A stretch of DNA of 26,617 nt from a virus. The notes under the pieces are model-generated. The model did no database searches. It was not told the origin of the DNA and was given only the letters and a program-made list of their open reading frames with translations. Both the position numbers and the translations under genes were made by a program. The stretch lies in IMG/VR virus record IMGVR_UViG_3300034375_006719, positions 1-26,617 of that record; one strand, given 5' to 3'. Shown here piece after piece: positions 16,001-23,925 of the stretch (its first letter is position 1; each line of letters opens with the position of its first letter).

Positions 16001-17659
16001 GGTGGTAGAAAGCTTGACTTTTTAATTAGCGAAGCAATACGTAATAACGCAGACAATGATCCTAACGATCCTAATGCAATTACAAGAGAAGACATTGAGC
16101 AATTTGCTTTTTATATGAAGGCAATTATTGATAGTACTCATGGCAACTTTAATGCTATTGAACAACCACAATGGGCTGCTATTAATCGTTTCTTAACCTC
16201 ATGGTCTATCTTTGCAGGATTACCTTTGTCTACTATATCATCTATTCCTGAAACAGCTATGATTTATTATGGTCTCCAGGATGATGCTGATTGGAAAATG
16301 GCTAATAAACAATTGATTACTCAATTAGCTGGAGCATGGGATAAAGCCACTGCTGAAGAGGTTAAGCGTACCGCTGACTTAGTTGATAGAGTTGGCATAC
16401 CTATGAATAGAAATACTATTATTGATAGGCTAGCTACAGGTGAGCGAGATGTGGCTTTTATCAAAGCGCATGAGACTTTCTTTACTTATATTGGAATTAA
16501 AAACTTTACTCAATTTCAACGTAGAATGAATGCTGGACTTGCTATTGATTTTATTAAGTCTAGAACAAGTATACTTGTAAATGCACCTTTAAAACCTGTA
16601 TTGTATTCAGCAGTAAAGCAGAAGAATCAAGATGATTTTGATTTTTTAAATTCAATTGATGAAATTGAAGTTGAAGAGGGTAAATTAGGATTTGATTTTG
16701 ACGAAATGAATGCTGAAGAGTTAGAAGCTTGGAATGCATTAAATGATTTAGGGCTTGATGTTGAACGCATGGTAGAAATTATGCGTGATACAGATGAACT
16801 TTATCGTGATCAAATTTTTAATCCTACTAATACAAAGATTAAAGATAATGATTATATGTTACCTCCTTCTCCAAAACAAGCCGCAGTTCTTTCTGCATTT
16901 CAAAACTCTAAAGATAATAGAGGCACTGAAAGTGATCAAGAATTAATTGCAAAAGCACAAGAACTTGAAAATGAAATAAATGAACAACTTGAAACAGCTG
17001 TGTATCGTTTTGTTAATGAGCGAATTCAAAATCCTCAAGCTGCAAACAGACCTTTGTTTTTTCAAGATCCGCATTATCAATTGTTAACTCAATTTAATGG
17101 TTTTATTTCTACATTTACAGCAGTAGTAATTCCTAAACTTTGGAATCAGTATTTGCGTAAAGGTAATCCTCAAGTTAAATATAATACTTTTGCTTTAATT
17201 GTAATTATGATTAGTCTTGGTGGAGCAAGCCAGTATATTAAAGATTTATTAAAGTTTGGAAAGCCAAGCCCTTATCTTGATACTACAGGTTATGCTCAAA
17301 GAGCAGTGTATGCATCTGGTGTAATCGGTCAATACGAGCGTTTAGCAGATGTAGTTTCACCATTGTATCCTAGCCGTGATGATTGGTTAATGTCAACTAT
17401 TTTAGGCGAAGCAGGCCCAACAGTTAGAAATATTCAAACTCTTGGCAGTGCAATTGGATTAGGCATGCAAGGCGAAGGAGAACGTGCAATTTCAAAAGGC
17501 TTAGGTGCAGCACCGTTAATTGCCCCTGTTACATCTGTACGTAAAGGAATAGCGCAAGGACTTACTGGTCAAAACCCTTTTGAAAACACTACAGTCGGTA
17601 ATGTAGCAGGAGAGGTAGCAGACTCAGCTGAAAACCTAGCTAGAAAACTTTTTAATTAA
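13067..17659 (+). CDS. Giant ejection protein with N-terminal staphylococcal-nuclease-like domain
   Basis: A 1530-residue protein, the size and place expected of a T7 gp16-like ejection protein. Residues ~14-118 match the micrococcal nuclease fold: VIDGDT (Asp21), a strand ending RERLAGVNARET (Arg33, Asn38, Glu41), a helix AAQREAYKKIVEQG, SNGREII (Arg92, equivalent to R87) and LSETLIATGIV. D21, R33 (R35), E41 (E43) and R92 (R87) are kept; the calcium ligand D40 is Asn38. Residues ~278-316 are hydrophobic and Gly/Ala-rich, suited to crossing the inner membrane. Residues ~515-660 are coiled coil. The C-terminal third (FTQFQRRMNAG near 1145, a hydrophobic IVIMISLGG near 1376) resembles large polyvalent phage proteins. 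AAGGAG lies 6 bases before the ATG. No lysozyme domain was seen here. Confidence 0.75.
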   Translation: MADDFSLKDHQGNSSFVIDGDTEYNNETGKRERLAGVNARETAKVSKDKYGEDVFEAPELGSAAQREAYKKIVEQGGFNYKVNTGKYDSNGREIIERYDADGNSLSETLIATGIVRPDIYTSPEAIQAREDYLLREQLTGKPGNFSEIANDVEQAREITGLAFKQTALNEAVYNPDIHSGVAFRDHDRTLDNKGIGILGQMGDAWDAGWVGVREGMYGYLEGIGVMTGSEMLEGIGAQGTMRAREELRNAPEGILDYREVDGLLTGFQYVMNNAAMSAPYMVTTFGAMAAAVPATMIGGPLAGAITFGLPNSFIYGGHAWNEMEGEKGAEQFAVATTVGVAASVLDRFGLSKLFSPTQLLSKAGVKKVAKELAEKRGVSEVVAESALRKATREEQKAAISMLGSLTPDDLARFSGSQLGKRAMAGAAMESATEIAQEGLQYGAAVGFSDKEYNADQLFNRLVNAGIAGGVLGGGLSAAANVYTQGKQEVYRQGKAPGDQDRYRTMNQAKMNKLQRDGSVESIEENIENKDAQQNRSQQARAAITPEEKERAVVGNLTEAQLTEITSGSSVNAIQSELDTLEQALTNAEKRGANTSRIKAAIENKKAELTQAKQLQTQAIAEVKRRSEGAKPLTSEEVASVRERIRLAELERPSDVKGVFNNESQKHINKVRGAKNFITNLVDLSDFASKVGTGLKRLFQAAERSAIEMSKLVKDASLLDIFARVGQLTTGVYHAGKNFKQFADELISEFKMYVDENYIAKRLFNKTMNASNVIKASAEIRAFASNEGVTNGSVFQQYIAWLQIKETGVPWVEFYKPSGKQKAYTEERAQILYEASMQIKTSYDVVVARINEELLKEDPKATPYTLDPDFWWQNRGFDWHKVRKNKAKFKAWLRSNGFDETQAEIMYQNIAYRGQANFVENYSHVNGDTFYPPFLESKILDLSKQKGFEDFASENIFEQLNKAQVEAAKYISITKYFGHGGRKLDFLISEAIRNNADNDPNDPNAITREDIEQFAFYMKAIIDSTHGNFNAIEQPQWAAINRFLTSWSIFAGLPLSTISSIPETAMIYYGLQDDADWKMANKQLITQLAGAWDKATAEEVKRTADLVDRVGIPMNRNTIIDRLATGERDVAFIKAHETFFTYIGIKNFTQFQRRMNAGLAIDFIKSRTSILVNAPLKPVLYSAVKQKNQDDFDFLNSIDEIEVEEGKLGFDFDEMNAEELEAWNALNDLGLDVERMVEIMRDTDELYRDQIFNPTNTKIKDNDYMLPPSPKQAAVLSAFQNSKDNRGTESDQELIAKAQELENEINEQLETAVYRFVNERIQNPQAANRPLFFQDPHYQLLTQFNGFISTFTAVVIPKLWNQYLRKGNPQVKYNTFALIVIMISLGGASQYIKDLLKFGKPSPYLDTTGYAQRAVYASGVIGQYERLADVVSPLYPSRDDWLMSTILGEAGPTVRNIQTLGSAIGLGMQGEGERAISKGLGAAPLIAPVTSVRKGIAQGLTGQNPFENTTVGNVAGEVADSAENLARKLFN

Positions 17660-17667
17660 ACAACTAC

Positions 17668-17690
17668 GGCGGTCCCCCTAAGGGGCCGCC
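17668..17690 (+). other. GC-rich hairpin before the second RNA polymerase gene
   Basis: GGCGG-T-CCCC pairs with GGGG-CCGCC around a CTAA loop, with one bulged T: nine GC pairs in an otherwise AT-rich genome. There is no T-run after it, so it is not a standard intrinsic terminator. It ends 6 bases before the AGGAG ribosome site of the 17708 gene. It may be an RNase processing or stability site, an attenuator that lowers expression of the downstream gene, or a pause site for the phage polymerase. Confidence 0.8.
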
Positions 17691-17707
17691 ATACTAGGAG
17701 TATAATA

Positions 17708-20700
17708 ATGGCTATTAGAGCACAACAACAAAGAACTAGTGGAGATATTCGCCGCGCTCAAGATCAAGAGATGGCACGTATTGAGGCTGAAAGAGATGAA
17801 CAAAGATTACTTCAAGAGGAGCCTAACCCTGCAGTAGCAGCTGCATTAGCAGATGAACAATCCGCAGCTGCGCTAGACCTTCCTTCTGATGTAAGTAATT
17901 TACCAGTGTCTACAGAAGACACACCTGTAGAAACAACTTCAGGTCGATTAGAACGTGAAATACAAGAGCAACAAAACCTTAATCCGCTTAAAGCTGAATT
18001 GTTAGGACAAGCTCAAGCAGAAGCTAGGGCAGGTGCTACAACTATTCCACCAACTGAATCCGATGTAGAGTCTCAAATTGAGCAACAAGTTGCAATGTCA
18101 CAACGGCGAGTAATGCCAGATATTGATTATAGTTATCAAGGTGGACAAGAGCTTGCTAAACAATTACCGCTTGCTACTGCTTCTGCTTCTTCTTATGATA
18201 AAATGGTTTCAGTAGGTAATAGACTTAATGCTGCAGCAGAAATTACTTTTGCAAATGTGTTAGCTTCACCAGAACCACAATCAATTGAAATTAGAAATGC
18301 AATGCTTAACGCAGGGCTTATTACTCCTGACGGTAAAATGACACCTAAACAAGGCAATATACTTAGCTTTCAATGGTTGCAAAATACAGAGGAAGAATTA
18401 AATAAAAAAGATAAGATGATTGCTCAAGAAAAAAATCCGCAAGAATCTTATAAGTATGATGACAATACAGATGATATCGATATATTTGATGAAATAGCTT
18501 CAGGAGAGCCTATTTCAAAGCCTCATGTTGGCGACTTATTAAACCCAGAGTATGAAAGACTTAATATTTCTCGTGGAGTTATTGATAAGTCATTACCAAC
18601 GCCGGATGTTGTTGATGGAATTAGAACAAGCTTTGGTGGCGCAAGTACACAAGTCCCTTCTAGCGTATTACAAGGCCTTGATGCGTTATACTGGCAAGTA
18701 TTTGATGAGGCAGGATTCGTAGAAAAAGTTACTCATGGTGATAAAACAATGTATCAAATGTCTCAAGAGGCAGTTGATTATTATTTTGATGCTCGTGATG
18801 TAATGAATGATGTTATTCCTGAAACTAATTCTTTACCCTCTTTGTTTGCTGCAATTGATGGGCTTACCTTTGGTGCAGAACGAGACTTAGGTTTTAAAAA
18901 AGAAGGCAATGTATCTATTAAAAGTATGAGAGCAGTTGGCGATGACCAAGAACGACAATTCATGGATAACCAAGGTCGATCACCTATTCGTATTAATAAC
19001 GATATGTTTTCAATTGGACAACGATTTGTAAACTCCATTATTCGTTATCAAGTACTTGCTAATGGTCGGATTATTCTTAATCGCAAACAGCCATTAACAG
19101 ATAAAGACCCTAAACATTTTTATTCTACTAATCCTTATGCAGAACGCGTAGGTATGCATAAAGCTAAATGGGATGCTTACAAATCAGCAGCAGAAATGCG
19201 TTTAGGTATGACTGAAATTGATGCTGAAGAACAAGCAAATATGATTATGGCAATGCAAGCACGTAAGTTAGCAATGGATACTCACTATGGCTCTGAATTT
19301 TCAGATAAAATATTTTATCTTCGCAAGATGTATGCTTCTATTACAGGACGTATTCATGATAGAAATAGCCGTCTTAGCCCTCAACAAAGTAAATATGTAA
19401 GAAACTTTTTAGAGTCTGCAGTGCCTGTGTTTATTGATCTTGGTAAAACAAACAATAAAACAATTAGAGAACAAGCAGAATATGCAATTGGTCGTGCTTT
19501 GCTTTCATCTAAAGATACAGGTGGTCGGCGTATAGAAGATATTGGTTGGAACGAAACAACTAAACTTGCAAAAGAAAAAATATTTAATGATCCAGAAAAT
19601 TATTCTCGAATTGTTAATATAGGCCGCAAAGTAAGAGACCTTAAAAATAATCCTTCATTAAACATTAATGAACAGTTAGAAGGTATTGATACTGATTTAG
19701 CAAATGCAACTAATGACCCTGAAGAATGGGGTATTCTATTACAAGCATATATTGATATGGCAAACTATGATGATGCAAATAGTGTATTAAAATATCAAAT
19801 GACACCTGACTCTACTGTAACTGTTCAAACCAGACCAGCTGCTAGGACAATTGTATCAAGCCCGATTAATGCAGAAGGAAAAAGGGTATCGCCTCGCGCT
19901 AAACAATTAATGCAGCAATTAGAAGATGCACGTATTAATGAAGATCAAGATATGATTCAACAGTTAGAGTCAGAGCTTAATAACGAGATGAATACCTTAT
20001 CTGTTGTTTCTGCTCCTGTAAAAACTGCTAGCTCTATTTGGAGACCTCGTGTTCTTATTAAGCATGACACTAAACAAAGTGGCATGGCAATTCAAGCTGC
20101 ATTGTTTGGAAATGTAGATATTTTAAAACGAGTAGGCGCTATTTTTTCAGATGAAAAGAATATTATTCCTGAAGGAGATATTCGTGATTTGTTTATGGAA
20201 AATTTAGATAGCTCTATTAAAATTGCATTTACAGATGATTTAGCTAAGCAAGGTTTTTGGACTGATATTATAAACAATTTAGCAATGCAAGGAAATAGTA
20301 AAGCCGTAGCTAAAGCTCTTTCAAGAGCGCCATTGATGGAATCATCCTATGGTAAATTTATTGGCTTTATGCAAGAGACAGCAATTAAATTTATCAATGG
20401 TGAATTTGGTGATTTTATTCAAGAAAGAATTAAATATTCTAGTAATGTTTTGCCAGGATATAATGAAAATCAAGCAATAATTGATTTGAATAGGTTAATT
20501 GCGGTTAATCTTAATCGCACTTTGTCTTTTCAACAACAAAAATTGTTAAAAGATTTAGGCGCAGTGTGGGCTATTCTTGGTAATCAGAATGCTAGAGTTA
20601 GAAGTGCTACTGGTAAAATGATTTATTTAGGTGGTAAAGAAGCAATATCAACAGGTCAACAAATTAGTTTACCAACACCACGAGGTCAAATTCAACGTGA

Positions 20701-21472
20701 TGTAACTGCAATTGTACCTACTAGTACTGGTAAAACAGAAAAAGTACCGTTAACTTTTGATGAAGAAACTTTTAAATTTAAACCTGGACAAGAAACTAAA
20801 TATGGGCAGCAAGTTATTAATCAGCTTCCGGTTGTTATTATTCAGGCTTTAGATGCAGCAATTATGGTTAATACAATTAACCTTGCTAACAAAGGACGCA
20901 AAGAAAAAGGATTGCCGCCTTTGTTTATGCTTGATATCCATGATTCTATTATTTCAGATATTAACTCCGTAAGAGCTTCTCATCAATTGTATAATAAAGT
21001 AGCTAAAGAATTAACAATGCCTGGAAAACGTCAATATCCTATTTGGAAAATGATTAGTGAAGAACTTTCTCTTGGAGTTAAAGAATGGAAACAATCAATT
21101 AATCCAAAAGATACGTATGAAGTTTCAGATAGAAGCTTAACTTATCGTGGATTACATGGTCAATTGCAAGAGCTTAATAATAAAATTTCAGATGAAACTA
21201 AAAATACTTTTCCAGAAGGATTAGAGGGATTGGGTGGTTTATCAGGGCGTGAAAGTACAAAAGCTTTACGCGCTAAATTAACTGAAATTAAAAGACTAGG
21301 TTGGAAACCAGAAGGTGCAGTTATGACTGGAGAAGCACTTCAAAAAACTGTTCAGTTAATTACAAATTATTTTCAGTTAGCAAGCCGATTAAGGGCTGCT
21401 CAAGCTGAAGTTATAGCTGATAATGAAAAAGCTGCTAAACTAATTTCACCAAATTACATGGGCTTTAACTAG
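17708..21472 (+). CDS. Probable virion-packaged single-subunit RNA polymerase (N4 vRNAP-like)
   Basis: A 1254-residue protein with the ordered signatures of single-subunit RNA polymerases in its C-terminal 60%. A loop at 544-567 (SITGRIHDRN...SPQQSKYVRNFL) matches the GR...NPQ region before the palm. Motif A is LIKHDTKQSG with Asp787 (T7 D537). Motif B is KALSRAPLMESSYG with Lys869, Arg873 and Tyr881 (T7 R627, K631, Y639, so Lys and Arg are exchanged). LPVVIIQALDAA at 1040-1051 fits the helix before motif C. Motif C is DIHDSIISD with His1078 and Asp1079 (T7 H811, D812). Motif spacing is close to T7 except for a Gln/Glu-rich insertion of ~125 residues before motif A. Residues 1-130 are Gln/Glu-rich and probably disordered. 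It is much more like N4 virion polymerase than the T7-type enzyme at 21787. It follows the ejection-protein gene, so packaging is inferred. AGGAG lies 7 bases upstream. Confidence 0.75.
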   Translation: MAIRAQQQRTSGDIRRAQDQEMARIEAERDEQRLLQEEPNPAVAAALADEQSAAALDLPSDVSNLPVSTEDTPVETTSGRLEREIQEQQNLNPLKAELLGQAQAEARAGATTIPPTESDVESQIEQQVAMSQRRVMPDIDYSYQGGQELAKQLPLATASASSYDKMVSVGNRLNAAAEITFANVLASPEPQSIEIRNAMLNAGLITPDGKMTPKQGNILSFQWLQNTEEELNKKDKMIAQEKNPQESYKYDDNTDDIDIFDEIASGEPISKPHVGDLLNPEYERLNISRGVIDKSLPTPDVVDGIRTSFGGASTQVPSSVLQGLDALYWQVFDEAGFVEKVTHGDKTMYQMSQEAVDYYFDARDVMNDVIPETNSLPSLFAAIDGLTFGAERDLGFKKEGNVSIKSMRAVGDDQERQFMDNQGRSPIRINNDMFSIGQRFVNSIIRYQVLANGRIILNRKQPLTDKDPKHFYSTNPYAERVGMHKAKWDAYKSAAEMRLGMTEIDAEEQANMIMAMQARKLAMDTHYGSEFSDKIFYLRKMYASITGRIHDRNSRLSPQQSKYVRNFLESAVPVFIDLGKTNNKTIREQAEYAIGRALLSSKDTGGRRIEDIGWNETTKLAKEKIFNDPENYSRIVNIGRKVRDLKNNPSLNINEQLEGIDTDLANATNDPEEWGILLQAYIDMANYDDANSVLKYQMTPDSTVTVQTRPAARTIVSSPINAEGKRVSPRAKQLMQQLEDARINEDQDMIQQLESELNNEMNTLSVVSAPVKTASSIWRPRVLIKHDTKQSGMAIQAALFGNVDILKRVGAIFSDEKNIIPEGDIRDLFMENLDSSIKIAFTDDLAKQGFWTDIINNLAMQGNSKAVAKALSRAPLMESSYGKFIGFMQETAIKFINGEFGDFIQERIKYSSNVLPGYNENQAIIDLNRLIAVNLNRTLSFQQQKLLKDLGAVWAILGNQNARVRSATGKMIYLGGKEAISTGQQISLPTPRGQIQRDVTAIVPTSTGKTEKVPLTFDEETFKFKPGQETKYGQQVINQLPVVIIQALDAAIMVNTINLANKGRKEKGLPPLFMLDIHDSIISDINSVRASHQLYNKVAKELTMPGKRQYPIWKMISEELSLGVKEWKQSINPKDTYEVSDRSLTYRGLHGQLQELNNKISDETKNTFPEGLEGLGGLSGRESTKALRAKLTEIKRLGWKPEGAVMTGEALQKTVQLITNYFQLASRLRAAQAEVIADNEKAAKLISPNYMGFN

Positions 21473-21482
21473 GAGAGATAAA

Positions 21483-21734
21483 ATGAAAAAGAATTTTAAT
21501 ATACTATCTCTTAAAGGATTAGACTTTGATGATATGGAATTTGTAAAACAATTTAATCTAAATGCTAATCTTGCATACACACCAGAGTTAAATGAAGCTA
21601 TTCTTGAACGTGTATATTCTGATAATGTTAAAAGTTTAATAGATGCTGGAGAAAAAGAAAACAATGCTAAAATGAAAGCAGGTAGAGAACGAGCTGTTGC
21701 TCGCCGCGAAATAGAAGCATTACTTAATAAATAA
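21483..21734 (+). CDS. Small protein of 83 residues, unknown
   Basis: The last gene of the plus-strand operon, 10 bases after the polymerase-like gene and just before the terminator. AGGAGAG lies a few bases before the ATG. The product begins MKKNFNILSLKGLDFDDMEF and ends in a charged helix (KENNAKMKAGRERAVARREI). No family recognised. Strong ribosome site and operon position support it as real. It may be a partner or assembly factor for the preceding protein, but nothing in the sequence shows this. Confidence 0.75.
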   Translation: MKKNFNILSLKGLDFDDMEFVKQFNLNANLAYTPELNEAILERVYSDNVKSLIDAGEKENNAKMKAGRERAVARREIEALLNK

Positions 21735-21788
21735 AAATACCCCACAGGGAATCCTATATGGAAACCTTGTGGGGTTTTTTTTATTTTT
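21731..21788. terminator. Bidirectional intrinsic terminator between convergent operons
   Basis: ACCCCACA (21739-21746) pairs with TGTGGGGT (21768-21775), extended by GG/CC pairs with a small bulge. On the plus strand it is followed by a run of eight T, then ATTTTT. Read on the minus strand it is followed by ATTTTTAT. It therefore serves both the plus-strand late operon and the minus-strand operon that ends with the T7-type RNA polymerase, whose stop codon lies at 21787-21789. Confidence 0.92.
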
Positions 21789-23925
21789 AACAGAAGAAGT
21801 AATCTGAATCACGTACACCTTTAATATCAAGTGTACCAATCGTAGGCACAACGCCTTGATAGCCTCTTCCGAAAGGAATACTATTATAAAAGTTATTTGT
21901 ATCGTATATAGACACAAACTCTTCTCTAGTTTTATTCATAAGTAACTCAACGTGTGTTGCATGAGTGCTAAATGAATCATGCACGGCACCAAAGTCACCT
22001 TCCCAGTTAGCTACAGTAAGAGCCATGTGACTAGCATCCATACTATGCACAAAGTTAGGGCTAATACCGCACATAAAACCACGCCTATCAGGGATATCTG
22101 TTTTCTCTCTGATAACATGTTTAAAGCGTATCTCGCCATCAAGAGTATTAAACCCGTAGCAATCTACTTTAACGGGCCTAGTACGATAGCACTCGTACAC
22201 CACAGGGAAGCCGGATGGGGTTACCCATTCAATTCCCTTACCTCTGTCTGTGCCATAGTCTCTGGCCCAGTTTGTGATCTCTTGATCGGCAAGGCGCTGT
22301 AGGTATCGCATAGTATCTAGCGGTCCTGGACAGACTTCCTGGATAGCTCTGATAACTTGATTGCTTAGCTCATCGCAATCCCAAGTGCTTATGTTGTAGT
22401 CTTCAGTAAAGCCGAATTGATAGCAGTCACTGTACATAGATTCAGACATTTTCTTTTGTCCACAGCTATAAGCACGTGTCATAGCCCCACGCTTAGCAAT
22501 GCCCTTACGAATATGCTTCATAGGCATTTGACGCTCTTCAAACCATTCAGGCATACGTTGAGTAAGCCGCTTAGCTACTTGTACATAAAAGTCGTTCTGT
22601 ACCTCGGTAGGAACAAGGCCAACTAACTGACCTGTGTTATCGTCTTTAGACATTGCGCCTAAGTGTTGCCAGCCGTTATTAGCACCATCAATAGGTATAG
22701 GTAAGCGCGTGTAAAAGTCACCTTCAGTTTGGGAGTACTTGTACCATTCAATACAACAAGCAAGAAATGAAATAGGCTTTTCTGCTTCATGCATAAAGAT
22801 TTTACGCTCACCAAACTCAACAATGCTATCTATGTTTTGTTGAGTCCACATTGCTCTATCTTCAAGAGTCATCTTGTCAACTGAAATAGTATCAAGTTCC
22901 TCTTGCTCAAGCACACTACGATAATCAGTAGTAACCCAATCAGGTATTTCATCAATACCGTAGGACTGATTATATGAACAAGCAGTATGAACGCCTAGCC
23001 AAAAGCTAGCGTTACTATCAAACAACTTTGCTCTTGCAAACAACAGTTGTCCTCGTGCTATATCAGAGCCTTGAAAGTTAAAGAAGGGTTCTGAATAATA
23101 CAGCCTACCTCTATAGTCTGCATCGAGATAAAAACTAAACTCTTTATGCAACCATTTAGCTGCAATTGCCATTACCTCTTTTACTTCTCTATTCTTTGAA
23201 GCTTGCCGCTGATATAGCTTTTCGTTTTCTTTCTTGTCTTCACCATCAAATTTTTCTGACTTAATAAAAGAATCCCACTGCTGCATAATAGCAGCGTGTA
23301 CATCTGGATTAACAAGCCAACGAGTTGCTTGAAGCTTGTCGATAGCCTTAACAAAAGGTGCATTAAGATAGTAAGTAAATTTCTTTTCCTTAGATTTATC
23401 CCAAGTTTTAATAACGCTTTTGTCATTTGCTTGCATTAAACTAGTAATCGGTTTAATGATTTCATCAGTCATACAAATAGTTTTGCCAGCAACTGCTTCC
23501 ATTTCACCCCATTTATCAGTGGCATGGATAGTTACTGGCTTACGGCTTTTCATATGGCCTACCTGTATAGTAAGATAACCACACATTACAAAGCCTTCTA
23601 TAACCAAGTCGCCTACACGAACATGATCTCTAAAGTTAACATTGTTAGCGTCCCAATTTTCGATAATGTGTTTACCAATAGCCATTGAAGCTTGGGTAAT
23701 AGGCGTTTCACCTTCTGTTTTGCTACGCTTAAAACAGCGTTGCATTGTTTTTCTAGCGTAAGTAATCATGTCTTCAATTAAGAAGTCAAGCATATCAACA
23801 CCATCAGTGTCAATCATACGCATAAGCTGTAAATTACGTCTAGGTTTGACTCCTAAGTCATCCCCTCTAATTTTATTCAGAAGATAGTCCTTTACGTCTT
23901 CCATCAGTTTCTCTTTTCCAAACAT
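21787..23925 (-). CDS. T7-type single-subunit RNA polymerase
   Basis: A 712-residue DNA-directed RNA polymerase for phage promoters. Visible elements: DADYRGRLYY at 268-277 (T7 DWRGRVY); motif A IPIDGANNGWQH with Asp413; motif B RKGIAKRGAMTRAYS with Lys478 and Tyr486; TPSGFPV of the specificity-loop region; GISPNFVHSMDASHM; motif C VHDSF with Asp650; and an aromatic C-terminus SDYFFC like the FAFA foot of T7. In motif B the position of T7 R627 is Lys474, with Arg473 next to it. The part before DxRGR is 267 residues against about 420 in T7, so the N-terminal domain is short. Start: Met1 has only GGGG before it; Met8 (ATG at 23904) has GGAAAAGAG 6 bases upstream and may be the true start. It overlaps the upstream 84-residue gene and is last in the minus-strand operon. 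Confidence 0.95.
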   Translation of the reverse strand: MFGKEKLMEDVKDYLLNKIRGDDLGVKPRRNLQLMRMIDTDGVDMLDFLIEDMITYARKTMQRCFKRSKTEGETPITQASMAIGKHIIENWDANNVNFRDHVRVGDLVIEGFVMCGYLTIQVGHMKSRKPVTIHATDKWGEMEAVAGKTICMTDEIIKPITSLMQANDKSVIKTWDKSKEKKFTYYLNAPFVKAIDKLQATRWLVNPDVHAAIMQQWDSFIKSEKFDGEDKKENEKLYQRQASKNREVKEVMAIAAKWLHKEFSFYLDADYRGRLYYSEPFFNFQGSDIARGQLLFARAKLFDSNASFWLGVHTACSYNQSYGIDEIPDWVTTDYRSVLEQEELDTISVDKMTLEDRAMWTQQNIDSIVEFGERKIFMHEAEKPISFLACCIEWYKYSQTEGDFYTRLPIPIDGANNGWQHLGAMSKDDNTGQLVGLVPTEVQNDFYVQVAKRLTQRMPEWFEERQMPMKHIRKGIAKRGAMTRAYSCGQKKMSESMYSDCYQFGFTEDYNISTWDCDELSNQVIRAIQEVCPGPLDTMRYLQRLADQEITNWARDYGTDRGKGIEWVTPSGFPVVYECYRTRPVKVDCYGFNTLDGEIRFKHVIREKTDIPDRRGFMCGISPNFVHSMDASHMALTVANWEGDFGAVHDSFSTHATHVELLMNKTREEFVSIYDTNNFYNSIPFGRGYQGVVPTIGTLDIKGVRDSDYFFC

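Noticed and set aside
17668-17690. Reading the GC hairpin as a normal intrinsic terminator
   Set aside because: No T-run follows; it is directly followed by a ribosome site and a gene.
21979-22302. 107-residue plus-strand frame opposite the T7-type RNA polymerase
   Set aside because: Antisense to strongly conserved polymerase motifs and beyond the terminator of the plus-strand operon; composition is that of a shadow frame.
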